Counted from the first letter of the stretch, positions 42,718 to 53,234 are shown. The stretch is DNA of 64,000 bases from Kalaharituber pfeilii (GCA_015179045.1 WHUZ01000052.1:186001-250000); one strand, 5' to 3'. A program made the numbers and translations. Notes: generated from the letters alone by a model not told the origin.

Positions 42718-43600
42718 TATTTTACAGTCACTGAGCAAAAGTCTTGGTGAAACAGGTCAGTGTGCCCAGTTGCGACACTGTCTGCATGAACAAAAATTGA
42801 TATATCTCAACAACCATTGACCCGATCAATATACAAGTGAAACTGATGATAGTGTACATGAAACAGAACAAGATACAGCACAGGAATAGGCTATAGTACA
42901 AGAAGCTGAATTTGATATCGAGTGTACCATCCCTTTGCATCAATTACCGCAGCCACCCGATCCGGCATGCTTTTCCACAGGCTCTCAAACAAGAACTCTG
43001 GTAGGCTGTCCCAGACTTTGGGAAGCAGTTCTGCTAACTTGGCTCTAACAGCATCTGGCCCTCCGGGAGTGTTGCCAATGTTAGGGTACTTCTCATGAAG
43101 TTTCTTTTTTAGGACCACCCAAACATGCTCAAACGGGTTGAGGTCGGGTGAGTAGGGAGGATACAAATCGACAGGAATTTTACGCCGCTTAAAAAAAGCC
43201 TGCACAATCTTTGCTTTATGGACTGGTGCATTATCTTGTTAAAACCTAGCACCACCAGTCGTATTGTTGACATGCTCTACTACTGGTAGAACTAAGAGCT
43301 TTACAAGATGCTGGTATAAGACTTTAGCAATTGCTGTCAACTTGAATCTTCGGTTTCCGCCGTAGTTGGGCTTGTCATGGGTGCATATACCTCAACTATC
43401 GTGCTCCAGATGCGGCGAAGTCCAAAGAACGGTGTGCGATCAATACCCGTTATGAGAAAGATACCTAGTGTACGATTCCTCCGATGGAAGAAGCCTGCCA
43501 CAGTGAATTGCTTCAAATAAACCCAACTAATTATAGACAGCAAAATACGATTGTGTGATGTGCGTAGACTCGTCATGTGACGCAATCAATCGGACATTGC
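42718..43600 (-). pseudogene. Tc1/mariner-type transposase, broken
   Basis: The minus strand encodes the DDE-domain end of a Tc1/mariner transposase. QDNAPVHKAKIVQAFF carries the second catalytic Asp, and PPYSPDLNPFEHVWVVLKKK includes the third acidic position. The frame stops at 42891. A TAA precedes QDNAP (near 43240), and the upstream half (43585-43337) is in a separate frame, so the gene is dead. The outer sequence ACAGTCACTGAGCAAAAGTC at about 42724 looks like a terminal repeat, but its partner was not found. Confidence 0.8.
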
Positions 43601-43624
43601 ACTAGCGTTGATGTGCTTGGCAAC

Positions 43625-43627
<3 letters not shown>

Positions 43628-43658
<31 letters not shown>

Positions 43659-43735
43659 CATTACTCGCATGCCACCCTGTAAGCTATGGCGAGATTAATT
43701 ACAAAGAAAAATAAGGAAATAAGTACATACACCAA
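43628..43735 (-). mobile_element. LINE-A 3' end, minus strand
   Basis: A poly(T) run of about 28, then the hairpin complement ATTACTCGCATGCCACCC... GGCGAG and about 45 nt of 3' UTR. It separates the Tc1/mariner relic from the LTR element. Confidence 0.8.
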
Positions 43736-43755
43736 GACACACCGTGGAGACCCAC

Positions 43756-44146
43756 TGTGGGGAAGCTGAAAGAATTGGTGCTACACCGGAATAGGCCAAG
43801 CCTTGTGATACCGGGTTGTTGACACTGTGGCATAAAGGATGGATCTTTGTATGGCTTCTTTAATACTTCTTTAATTATTAGAATTCTTTCACATAGAATC
43901 TTTCTTTACTTTGCATTTGCGATTCGAGTCATTACTTTCTTTGTTTCCTTTGTTAATATGTAGATTAAGGTAGCATGTTTGTTCTATAATTAGGAAAGCA
44001 AGCAATCTCTTGCAATACTAACTCTTGGCACTCACGGTCCCCATTCGCTATTCAACATGTGAATACAAGCCTTGTGTGTGTATTGCGCCAGTTCTTAACC
44101 TTCCGGTCCCTCTGAGAGTAATAGACACTGTCGCTCCCCTCTTACA
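43756..44146. repeat. Left LTR of the 4.7-kb element
   Basis: 391 bp, TGTGGGGAAGC...CTCTTACA. Shared blocks with the right copy include AGGCCAAGCCTTGTGATACC, ATTCGAGTCATTACTTTC and CAACATGTGAATACAAGCC. Divergence between copies is clear, so the element is old. Confidence 0.7.
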
Positions 44147-44339
44147 TTGGTCCCTTCGACCGGAGAACTGTGCTGCATAATACATACCAGGCTTGATACT
44201 ACAATACGCCCCCACTCGCACCCGCATCCGCATCGCACCCACAGCTCGCACTAGCACCGAACTTGCGCTCACGTTGAACGTTGCTCATTCGCATACCTGT
44301 TATTTTTTTTTTTCTTTGTGCTAGTTTGAACAATGGAAC

Positions 44340-44426
44340 ACACCCGGACTCGCACTGCACCCACACAAGCCACAGTGAATGACGCGGAACATCGCCATAG
44401 CCCTTAGGGCGGCATGCGATAAATGA

Positions 44427-44462
<36 letters not shown>

Positions 44463-45170
44463 ACGCGGAACTGCTAGCAATCGGCGAAGCCATGGACACA
44501 CACAAAGGGGAGCTCCTGATAATCTCCGATTCCAAAGCGGGCATCGCCAAACTCCAAAGGATCGCCGAAGGGAAACCTACATACGAAGGAGCATCCCAAA
44601 AGGTCAAAGAACGATGGGAGGCAAGAAACGCGAGAGGGGACCTAGACTGGCAGTAATGTGGGTAAAAGGACACGTGGGTGTCGAGGGCAACACTGAAGCC
44701 GACAAAGCAGCCAAAATCGGTGCCTTCATACAGTACCAGGACGAAGTGGTCACGGAAGCGGGCATGAGACAATTAGCAAGAACCCGGAGAGCGGAAGAAA
44801 GAAACAGACTCGATATGAGCTACAGACCACTCCAGACTCTGGGGCACCGAATGACGACACTGGCAGGCATAATGGGGGGCAAAGGCTTAAGACAATGGAG
44901 ATACAAACTGGGCAAGGCGGACGGTCCAGAGTGCAGATGGTGCGGGGGGGAGGAAGAAACCACCGCACATGTCTTAGGCCGGTGCAAAGTATGGAAGGCA
45001 AAGTGGCCCGAAGGCGAGCATGGACTACTTAGACCCCCAAAAAGTAAAGGACAATGACGGGCTGAAGGATCTCTTGGATTGAATGGGGCAATAGGAGGGA
45101 CACGTTATATATTCTCTCCTTCACATATTTTTCCTTGGACTCATCTATCATCATTTTCCCCCGGTGGGGG
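44340..45170 (+). mobile_element. LINE-A copy with RNase H and zinc end
   Basis: The segment encodes VNDAELLAIGEAM, LLIISDSKAGIAKLQRIAEG, WVKGHVGVEGNTEADKAAK and GLRQWRYKLGKADGPECRWC with a downstream HVLGRC. The frame is broken near 44655 and by a nested tail at 44391-44458. The 3' UTR has no hairpin tail and runs into another LINE-A copy. Confidence 0.8.
44378..44471 (+). mobile_element. LINE-A tail-only insertion inside a LINE-A RNase H
   Basis: An exact 13-bp TSD, AATGACGCGGAAC, lies at 44378-44390 and 44459-44471. The insert starts exactly at ATCGCC, the first base of the hairpin, and has a long poly(A). Removing it restores TVNDAELLAIGEA. Confidence 0.95.
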
Positions 45171-46316
45171 AACGACATTCCACCCGGCATACAACACGGT
45201 ACACGTCCCAAAGGAGGAGCGTAATGTGGCAGCATACGTAAGGAAGGACAGGATAGAAGGGGTAAGAGTGGAAGGCATGGGGTGGCTGGGCATGGATGAA
45301 CGCGAAATCGGCAACAGAGAAACTAAGGTCAATGGAAAAAATGGCAGTACACAGCCGTCAGATCCATAACCGGAGCCCCCTGGGGAACTCGGATAGTCGA
45401 AGGACTAGCCAACCTAGAGTCAATTCACACCTTCATGGAAGGAGAACTCACAAGAATTGAAGGCCGAGCACTCAGGTTCGAAAACGAACCCCTGGCAGAT
45501 CCAGGAAGGGCAACACTACCTCAGAGGATCCCTAACGCCCGGACAACCCCTATCCCTCACGACACTATCCAAACAGGAAACCGACTCGGAAAAAGGGGAA
45601 TGGGAACTTCGCATAGCAGACGAGGAAGACCGGGGATGGACAACAGCCTACACGGACGGAAGCAGAATGGGGAAGAGAGCCGGAGCTGGAGTGTACTTCC
45701 AGGAAAAATCGACGTCTCTCTTCCTCGGACACAGGGCTACGGTCAACGACGCGGAGCTCCTAGCAATATCAGAGGCACTAAAACAAGCTGTATTAGACCT
45801 TCTAATCGTCACAGACTCCCAGATAGCTATAAACAAAATGGAGAGAATCGCGTAGGGACTACCCACATTACTCCGCATGGAGGAAAGGAACAGACTGAAG
45901 CTAAACTACCGACCACTACAACGACTGGGACACCAAGTACGGCACCTGAGTGGACTACCAGGAGGCAAGGGATTGAGATCGTGGAGACACAAGATAGGGA
46001 AAGCCGACAGCCCAGAGTGCAGATGGTGCGGCGAACGGGAAGAAACCACGACCCACCTCTTGGACGAATGCATGACATGGAAGGACAAACTCTAGCCAGG
46101 GGGCAGGGAGGACATCAAAAGACCCCCAACAAGACCAGAACAAGACCCCCTGGCCAACCTCATGGCAGCAATGAAAAAGACGGATTAGGAATATTTCCTA
46201 GCATCTCTACATGTAACTAGACGTCATAGCCCCCAGGGCAATTTCCTATTTCCTTTTCTCTTCAGAATGTACCTAATATCGCCATAGCCCACAGGGCGGC
46301 ACGCGATTAATGAAAT
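45171..46316 (+). mobile_element. LINE-A copy reaching upstream of RNase H, degraded
   Basis: This copy extends further 5' than the others. It covers part of the region between RT and RNase H (ITGAPWGTRIVEGLANLESI in one frame), then TAYTDGSRMGKRAGAGVYF, NDAELLAISEAL and LLIVTDSQIAINKM, the first three RNase H acidic motifs. A deletion then jumps to EERNRLKLNYRPLQRLG and the zinc motif (CRWCGEREETTTHLLDEC). It ends with an A:T-type hairpin (ATCGCC...GCGAT) near 46276-46306 without a clean poly(A). Confidence 0.75.
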
Positions 46317-46405
46317 GGAAAGGGGCGGGAGTAACCGCAGGGGCGCTTGCTGGCGCGGGATTTACGCTTGGGGGGGGGGGGTTGCTGCCGGCTCTCTCGT
46401 AGCAG

Positions 46406-47300
46406 GATTTTTTTTTTTTTTTTTAATATCATTACTCGCGTGCCGCCCTATGGGCTATGGCGAGGTTCTACATACATAAGAGATAAGTGAAGTCAGGATG
46501 AACTCGGGAAAGGGAAAAGAAAAGCAAAGAAAGAAACGGTAAATTAATATTGCTGTGTCCTGTCTACTCTTTCAGATGTTCCATCAGTCTCGCAATTGAT
46601 CCCATGTCCTCCTTCGGGGTCTCATCAAGTCTTCCCTTCCATTCATCTCGCTCGCCGCACCAGCGGCACTCCGGTCCGTCCGCTTTTCCTATGCTGTATC
46701 GCCACGCGCGTAGACCCTTGCCCTCGAGGAGTCCTGCCAGGGTGGCGATGTGTGTGCCTAGGAGTTGCAAGGGTCTGTAGCTCAGAAGTAGGCGGTTCCT
46801 CTCGCCTGCTCTTTTTTCATTTGCGTTCTGGCGAAGTCCAGGCTCGGTGACCCGTTCGTCGTGGTATTGAAGGTACGTTCCCACCTGGCCGCCCTGTCTG
46901 CTTCCGTGTTACCTTTTAGGCCCTTGTGGCCCTTCACCCACATCACGGCAATGTAGAGTCTGGAAGCAGAGATGCCCAAGGGGTGAGGATGGATTGTGCA
47001 GACCCTTGGGTGACCAAGATGAAGGGGAGGGCCTTCGGGGAGTGATAGGAATTTTGGAATGGGCGAGGGGTTAGCCCCGGGGGATTTACTTCTATTGTTC
47101 CGTACTTGTACTTTGTTTTGATGTAACTAGACCTCGCCATAGCCCATAGGGCGGCACGCGAGTATTGATATAAAAAAAAAAAAAAAAAAAAAAAAAACAT
47201 CACGGCCACTCGTGGTCTCCACGAGCTACCCTGTCTACCCAGGCCCTTCTCACTGCCTTTGTGGCTCCATCTGTGCAACGGGATTGGGGATAGCATTGGG
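46406..47300 (-). mobile_element. LINE-A copy split by another LINE-A
   Basis: Minus-strand poly(T) and C:G-type hairpin are followed by a LINE-A C-terminus (GLRAWRYSIGKADGPECRWC, RLLLSYRPLQLLG) and VMWVKGHKGLKGNTEADRAA. It is interrupted at 46950-47196. Across that insert the frame resumes with TKAVRRAWVDRVARGDHEW. The 5' end lies near 47290. Confidence 0.8.
46940..47206 (+). mobile_element. LINE-A copy (247 bp) nested in a minus-strand LINE-A
   Basis: TSD ACATCACGGC lies at 46940-46949 and 47197-47206. The insert encodes the last codons (ending IGILEWARG), a short UTR, the CTCGCC...GCGAG hairpin and poly(A). Confidence 0.92.
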
Positions 47301-47515
47301 TGGGATTTTTTTTTTATTATTATTTAGTGGTGGACTGGAAGCGATCTGGAGTGTTTGGAGGGCAAGGAAAGGGTGGTTTGGTGCGGATAGGGAGGAGAAC
47401 AAGCATAAGAGCTTGTGACAGGAATACGGGACGCGTAGTACTATATTTGGTATAGTTCGGTTGCACAGAATCTACATGCATGCTGTAGCCAAAAAAAAAA
47501 AAAGCAAAACGAGTC

Positions 47516-47560
47516 GCCCCGGTTCAAAACACAAATTGGATATATAGTTTGAACCGGGGC
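47516..47560. repeat. Perfect 13-bp inverted repeat (hairpin)
   Basis: GCCCCGGTTCAAA (47516-47528) and TTTGAACCGGGGC (47548-47560) are separated by 19 nt. The GGTTCAAA core resembles a tRNA T-arm half, but no tRNA cloverleaf can be built. Confidence 0.8.
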
Positions 47561-48045
47561 ATTACAGTCCATCTCAGGGAAATGCCGGAGAACCCTCTTC
47601 CCCTTCAACCTCAGTTCAAACCTTGGCGAAACCCCGGACCCTTTAAACATTAACCGCAGCACAGCGCACCACACCAATCTCCGCACCACAACCGTGGCGC
47701 AACCAACCACGGTGCGATTTCATAGGGATTTTACAGTATAGTTTCGCAGCGCAGTGCAATGTCGCGATGGGGCCGCTCATGTAAAAAGGAGGGGTTGGAT
47801 GTGGGGAAGCTGAAAGAATTGGTGTTGCACTGAAATAGGCCAAGCCTTGTGATACCGGGTTGTCACTCTGGCGTAAAGGATGAATCTCTCTATGGCTTCT
47901 TTGATTATTCTTCTTTGATTATTTGGACTTCTTTCATTATGAGAATTCTTTGACATAGAATCTTTCTTTAGTTTTGTGATTCGAGTCATTACTTTCTTTG
48001 TTTCCTTTGTTAATATGTAGATTAAAGTAGCATGTTTGTTCTATA

Positions 48046-48049
48046 AATA

Positions 48050-48084
<35 letters not shown>

Positions 48085-48250
48085 TCATTACTCGCATGCC
48101 GCCTGATAGGCTATGGCGAGGTTTTCTTAGATACATGAAAGTTAACATGGACTAAAGTGAAAAGGAAATAAAGCGACATGATAGTTATGAAAGGAAAATA
48201 GAGTTCCGTCTAATCCCGTCCTGCCCATTCCAGCAATTCCGCCAATAGGA
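48046..48250 (-). mobile_element. LINE-A insertion (191 bp) in the right LTR
   Basis: TSD AATAGGA lies at 48046-48052 and 48244-48250; the empty site is confirmed by the left LTR (ATTAGGAAAGCAAGCAATC). The hairpin has the GCCT...AGGC inner stem. The insert ends inside the last ORF2 codons (complement of ELLEWAG). Confidence 0.92.
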
Positions 48251-48347
48251 AAGCAAGCAATCTTTTCGGCACTCTTGCAATACTACACTTCGTACCCACG
48301 GCTTCGCTATTCAACATGTGAATACAAGCCTTGTGTGTATTCCGCTA

Positions 48348-48417
48348 GTTCTCAACCTCTCCCCATAGCCCATAGGGCCTCATGCGAGTACTGATATAAA
48401 AAAAAAGTTCTCAACCT
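48348..48417 (+). mobile_element. LINE-A tail-only insertion (48 bp) in the right LTR
   Basis: TSD GTTCTCAACCT lies at 48348-48358 and 48407-48417. The left LTR shows the empty site (AGTTCTTAACCTTCCGGTC). Insert: CTCCCCATAGCCCATAGGGC, then CTCATGCGAG and a poly(A) of 9. Confidence 0.94.
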
Positions 48418-48494
48418 TCCGATCACCCTAAGGATAGTAGACACTATCGCTCCCCTCGTACACCACAAATCTCACTAGGGGTGCAGGTGGAGAC

Positions 48495-49210
48495 AAACAG
48501 AGTAGTGAGCGGCACGAGCCGAGCCAGCTCGAGCCAGCTCGAGCTCAAACGAGCCAAGATCATGCTAGTGTTTTTCTTGCCAGCTCACTAAAATGCTTAG
48601 CCAGTTCAAGGTTTCATAAACTGTAAATACCTAATATAGTAATAATTAGAGACTTGGAGCTCATTCTGACCTGCCAACAACTTCGAAGTGCTCAATTTAG
48701 CTGATAGTAGTGAGAAAGATGAAAATTTAGCTTAGTTTAGTTTAGTTTGTCAATATCTATCTAATAAGTATAAAATTTTTCCTCTTCTTGGCGTGAAAAT
48801 GGAAGTTTTCCGACTGGATAAATAGAAAGTGAAGCCTGGAGTTCATCCGATTTGATAATTCGGTGAAGCCTGTCTAATATTCAGGATATTTAGGATTGTT
48901 TGTTGGTAATTACTACATTTTTATTATAATTCTTGATTTTGTAGTGCTATCAGTGACACTAGTGAAAATCTTGATTTTCCTGGTTACGTAAGTATTTTTT
49001 TTGGTTACTTCAAATTGAAGTTGGTTTCTTATTTTTCGTTCAATATTATATCATACAAATATTGTCGTCTCCTATAATATTTTCACCTTCTATACAACCC
49101 AGGTTCTTATTTTTAATTCTAACTCCTTTTCGAGAAGTATAAAATTTTATATATAATCAATCTAGGCTCGAGCTAGCTCCAGCTAGCTCGTGCCGCTCAC
49201 TAAAACAGAG
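48495..49210. mobile_element. hAT-type MITE with exact 8-bp TSD
   Basis: TSD AAACAGAG lies at 48495-48502 and 49203-49210. The element (48503-49202, 700 bp) has inverted ends TAGTGAGCGGCACGAGC on both sides, followed by AGCTCGAGC-rich subterminal repeats. The start TAGNG and 8-bp TSD fit the hAT superfamily. The interior is AT-rich with no transposase. From 49211 to 49839 no gene is supported. Confidence 0.92.
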
Positions 49211-49839
49211 ATAAACGAACCAAACACAAACCGAAGACAAAAGTGATGCCCATGGCTCTAGTCGGGGGACCGTCACAGGGTGTAGACTACTACAACACTT
49301 CTACCCATTCCCAGGCGTCCTTGCAAACTGAGCGTCAACAACACTCACATGCTTCTAAATCCACAGACCCCTCTCAACATATGGTCCGATATAGATGAGT
49401 CCGATATCTGGAGGCCTAACTCACCAGAGCCTCCTGACATCAGATAATCCTGTAAATCGAACTCATATGCGGAATAGCTTTCTATATGAATCTAGGTGCT
49501 TTACCTCTATTTTGGAGTTAATTGGGGAACTGTCTGGAATTTGGGAGTCAATTTCATAGTTACTGGACGTGTACGTAATATCTTGGGGAATGACTGTACA
49601 TGATTTGGTCCCCAGGAGCTCAATCATGATAGTTGAAGCGTCAGGGTACCACAGATCCTCTGATGCAGTGCTTAGACAGAGAAGATCTCCGCCGTTCAAG
49701 TAATTCAGAAACATACTGTGGAGAAGACCCAGTATATTGCACGCGGACATATATCAGCACAAAGGATGACATTGAAGCAAGTGCGAGAAAGACAAAAGTC
49801 TATCGGCCGCAATACGAATGCCCTTCCCATAATTCGCGA

Positions 49840-50040
49840 TTTTTTTTTTTTTTTTTTTTTTTATATCAGTGATCGCGTGCCGCCCTGTGGGCTATGGCGA
49901 TTTACTTACATAAGAGATAGCTATGAAATAATGAAATAAAGTAAATAGAGTAAATAACGCAAATGCTCTAACACGTCCACTGATTGGAATAGGTTAATGC
50001 TCCAAGTATCCCATCAGTTTCAAAAGGGGATCCCTGTCAC
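49840..50040 (-). mobile_element. LINE-A 3' end, minus strand
   Basis: Poly(T), then the A:T-type hairpin complement (GATCGCGTGCCGCCC... GGCGAT), 3' UTR and the last ORF2 codons (complement of DPLLKLMGYLEH with stop). No TSD was identified. Confidence 0.8.
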
Positions 50041-50059
50041 CGCCCGATTGCGACCATCG

Positions 50060-50755
50060 ACCAGCGATACAGCAGGAGGTACATGGAAGACTGGTTGGGA
50101 CAATTGGAGATAGGGAAACATACATTTATATTCAACTCCGATCGCAGCAGGAATGAAAGTTCAGGGGCAGGCTTCGGCTTCAAGAATCCAGAGGGCGTGA
50201 CCTGGAATCTACCTGTAGAGAAGGTAAACACAAAGAATGCGGAGGTGACGACTCGGTTGATTATAGCTACAGGTAGCCAACACTGCGACGGCCCCATCAG
50301 AAGGCTGGTGGAAGAGTGGGTGCGGGTTTCTCAAGGGCCACCAGAACGCATTGAAGAGCGATAGACACCCAACAATCCCTTCAGGCGGACAGGGCATAGC
50401 AAGAATTAGTGTCGAGCGAGAGGGAATTTGGCAAAAGGTCAGAAGGCAGCAGAGAAAGAGCAATTACCTGGTGGGGGCGGCAAGAGGCACGAGACAGCTC
50501 AACTCGGCTCTAGATTCCATACGGTGCGATCGAGGAAAGAAAGATATCAAAGAGAAAGAGAGCGAGCTGGAGAGGTTGGATACTATTGTGAGGTCTTGTC
50601 TGATTTGCTCAATAAGGGTGTGGTACTTAATTTATTCTTATTCTTATTTTGTCATACTTTCCTGAACATTGCCCCTGGCATCGAATTTTAGTATGAGGCC
50701 CCACAATGATTGAATGCTACAAGCGGGATTATGTGCTATGAAAAAGCAAGAGGTG
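50060..50755 (+). mobile_element. Degraded LINE-B-like copy
   Basis: A frame at 50083-50364 reads FIFNSDRSRNESSGAGFGF and VEKVNTKNAEVTTRLIIATG, an RNase H start with altered catalytic motifs (NSDRS for DGS). The end carries ATTGAATGCTACAAGCGGGA, then TTATGTGCTATG and A's, a variant LINE-B tail like that at 10178-10247. From 50756 to 51370 no gene is supported. Confidence 0.55.
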
Positions 50756-51369
50756 AAAAGGTAGGCTGCCGAGTATCCGAACAGTGCGAGGGCTCAATTG
50801 CCGTTTACTGCGCGCATGGACAGAGAATTCGTACGAGCTGAACAACGCAAGTATTAGGTGTTGGTGTGCCTGTGGACAGGGCATTGATTGCACGTTGAAG
50901 ATATACAAGCGGAGTCACTCGCAGTTAGGCGTTGTCCTAACTCCGGTTGCGAACCAGAATGAAGGAATTGCTTACCATTAGAACGATAGCCGATTTTCGT
51001 TTCATGCATCGAAATTGCACTTTCGAGGCGGGGTAAAGAGCTCATGGGAGCTCTGTGGACTGTACCATCTTTGTGCAGCCGTTTGCTCCTCCAGATGGTA
51101 TTCATTGCACCTAAAGATGGGTAGAAGTAAGAAAGAAGTAGTAATACCATCCACAGAATAAAAATTTGAGACCAGATGCCAACCGGAAAAGCCGGCTTAC
51201 GTTCCGTGTGTCATGAAGTCACAAGTCACAGTGCTAAATCCCTCAATACACAAGTCTTGCATTGGCAATTGGATTGACAAAATAATTGCAAGGCGGGAGC
51301 GAGCCACAGCTAAGCGATTGGAGTGATCAAGAATCTTTTCAAAGGTGTGCAGATTCTTTCTACTCTGTT

Positions 51370-51500
51370 TGATTTGCTGTTGTTTATTTTCCCTTTATCT
51401 CTTTGTACTTAGTTTCGTCATAGCCCATAGGGTGGCACACGAGTGGTGATAACTCGCCATAGCCCACAGGGCGGCATGCGAGTAATGATATGAAAAAAGA
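51370..51500 (+). mobile_element. Two tandem LINE-A tails
   Basis: A first, degenerate hairpin tail (TCGTCATAGCCC...CACACGAGTGGTGATA, about 51413-51451) runs directly into a second with a perfect CTCGCC...GCGAG stem (51452-51490) and a short A-rich end. The T-rich 3' UTR precedes them. From 51501 to 51945 no gene is seen. Confidence 0.8.
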
Positions 51501-51945
51501 AAGAGGTATGCAGATGAATCAGAATATCGATAAGCGAAGCTCCGCCGAGGAGCCGCCAGTTCAAAATGCATATTTCGTGTGTTGCGCCTGAGGGATTAAA
51601 ATTTATATCATATCTATTGCCGGTTGCTTAATCGGGAAAAAGGACTATACTTCTTACGAGCTCTTGGCTTCCAATACTACCCTTTTAGGCTCGTTAAAGA
51701 TCCCGGTACGGGACATCATGCCAGACTATGTAGGTATGGGTGACAGACCGGTGGGCTGCATGCGGGTCACTCGAGCTGACCCGTTGCACGACACAGCAGA
51801 AACCGGGGGCAGAACTGGCTTCTAAACTGTGGGGATGGTTTAATTGTATCCCTACCAACTTGCAATGTTCCCTGTTCAGCACTTGAAGTATCCCTGCACG
51901 AGGAGGTACCATACATTAGTATATCAAGGTTGGGTAGTAAGCATA

Positions 51946-52593
51946 CAGTCTACCCTTGCTATAACGAAAACCAAAAATCTAGCACTTTTTTTTCGTTATA
52001 GCAAGGTTTCGTTATAGAATATTGTGGCAAGATTAGTCATGTCCTTGGCAGCTGAATTTAGAAGCCCGAGTACCTAAGGAAATGGCAACAGATTTTAACT
52101 GTGATTTTCCTCCTCATGGAAATAACCGGAGAAGGAAAAAATGAATACAAAATTGAGAGTACAGAAGTATTGATCAGGTACTATGCAGATGCAAAATCAA
52201 TCATGTTGTTGAAGCAAAATTACCTACAAAGCCGAACCTCAAGTTAGAAAAGCAGCAACTATGCAAAAAGAAGACTGGAGCTGCATTTCACAATGAATCC
52301 GGTACAATCCAAGCACAGTAGAATTGGGCCAAAAACTAACTAGAGAGTTTCTAGTTGTGCAATTGGGTGGTTCTTTATTAGTCATGCATTCAACTGGCCA
52401 TTTTTCGTTATAGCAAGAATTATTTGTATGTAGACAGAAATAACTTCAACTCAATCTAATTTTTGTTTCGTTATTTGGTGGATTTTCGTTATAGCAAGAG
52501 GTGTTTGAGTGTGAACGGAATAATGGCTCCGTTCAATTTTCGGTATAGCAAGGTTTTCGCTATAGCGAGTTTCGTTATTGCAAGGGTAGACTG
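51946..52593. mobile_element. pogo-like MITE with TA target site
   Basis: Ends CAGTCTACCCTTGCTATAAC (left) and CAGTCTACCCTTGCAATAAC (right, complement) are flanked by TA on both sides (51944-51945 and 52594-52595). The word TTCGTTATAGCAAG or its variants recurs at several internal places as a subterminal repeat. The length is 648 bp and there is no transposase. TIR and TA TSD fit pogo/Tigger-type elements. Confidence 0.88.
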
Positions 52594-52648
52594 TATCTTC
52601 AGCTGCGATATATCCTCATATCCTGGTCCTTGCATAGCCGCTTTTCTT

Positions 52649-52686
52649 GTTTTTTTGTTTTCAGTCACGTAACCCCTGCACACAGG
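52649..52686 (-). mobile_element. LINE-B tail relic
   Basis: A T-rich run, then TCAGTCACGTAACCCCTGCA, is the complement of a mutated LINE-B tail. No TSD was found. From 52690 to 53116 no gene is supported. Confidence 0.5.
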
Positions 52687-53116
52687 CTCACCCACTATGT
52701 CCTTCTGCAGTCCTTGTTCAGCTACCAATGTGAGCCAAAATTAACTACAAAAGACTACGTGACACATACTTGAAGTGTGTATTCTGTGCAATTCAGAAAG
52801 GCATTGTTGCTATCTTCGGTTCGATTAGCGCGACCCCACAGGTTGTTGTGAAGCTTGTCCTCAAGCACGGTGACAACAATCCCATTAGGCTTCAATTTCA
52901 TCAGCCATCCGGCTATATTAGAGCCTTTCATTGTATCATGGTATCCCTAAACGAGTAAATATGCAGGATAGGATATTACACAGTGACCGTCGAAGCTGGC
53001 AGCAGTTAGCACTGGGCGATGGAAGTATCCATCAAGATTGAGCTGAATAAAATTGTTTGCGCTCGACAAAGGCAAGTATATTACCGGAACCGAGGTTGGC
53101 CGTAGCTTGATCAGGC

Positions 53117-53234
53117 ATCATGCATGAAATGATGCTGCAAGGTACCCGATGCATGAGATGATCCCGTAAGGTACCCACGCATGAGATCATCGTGCAAGGA
53201 ACGTCATGCATGATGATCCTGCAAGCAATTCCGC
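53117..53234. repeat. Tandem repeat of about 30 bp, four units
   Basis: Units GCATGARATGATSCYGYAAG followed by GTACCC-type spacers repeat four times with substitutions. No coding role is visible. Confidence 0.75.

Larger units (their letters stand above)
46317..47418 (+). pseudogene. Glycine-rich membrane-protein-like frame split by LINE-A
   Basis: Positions 46317-46405 read AGVTAGALAGAGFTLGGGG and, after one frame adjustment in a ten-base G run, VAAGSLVAG. This recalls the glycine-rich hydrophobic repeats of the IFI6/IFI27-like family. The segment is cut by a minus-strand LINE-A. On the far side, about 47300-47418 reads FSGGLEAIWSVWRARKG and ends NKHKSL with a stop. The two parts may be one former frame. 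The family link is tentative. Confidence 0.25.
43756..48462. mobile_element. Probable LTR retrotransposon filled with LINE-A copies
   Basis: Two related repeats flank the interval: 43756-44146 and 47800-48462, the latter longer because of two LINE-A insertions. Both start TGTGGGGAAGCTGAAAG and end TACA. CCAC occurs directly outside both ends (43752-43755 and 48463-48466), a possible 4-bp TSD. TTGGTCCCTTCGACCGG directly after the left repeat could be a primer-binding site. AAAAAGGAGGGG (47783-47794) lies 5 nt before the right repeat, like a polypurine tract. The interior keeps no gag or pol; it holds several LINE-A copies and a short glycine-rich reading frame. Confidence 0.6.
47800..48462. 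repeat. Right LTR of the 4.7-kb element, with two LINE-A insertions
   Basis: Starts TGTGGGGAAGCTGAAAG and ends CTCGTACA. It is collinear with the left LTR once the LINE-A inserts at 48053-48243 and 48359-48406 are removed. Confidence 0.7.

Noticed and set aside
44199..44501. Frames with runs of phenylalanine or lysine at poly(A)/poly(T) tracts
   Set aside because: They are produced by the LINE tails; only the HET gene 1 case lies in a real reading frame.
49463..49750. 95-codon minus-strand frame (FLNYLNGGDLLCLSTASEDL)
   Set aside because: The sequence looks plausible, but it has no upstream or downstream support and no family match.
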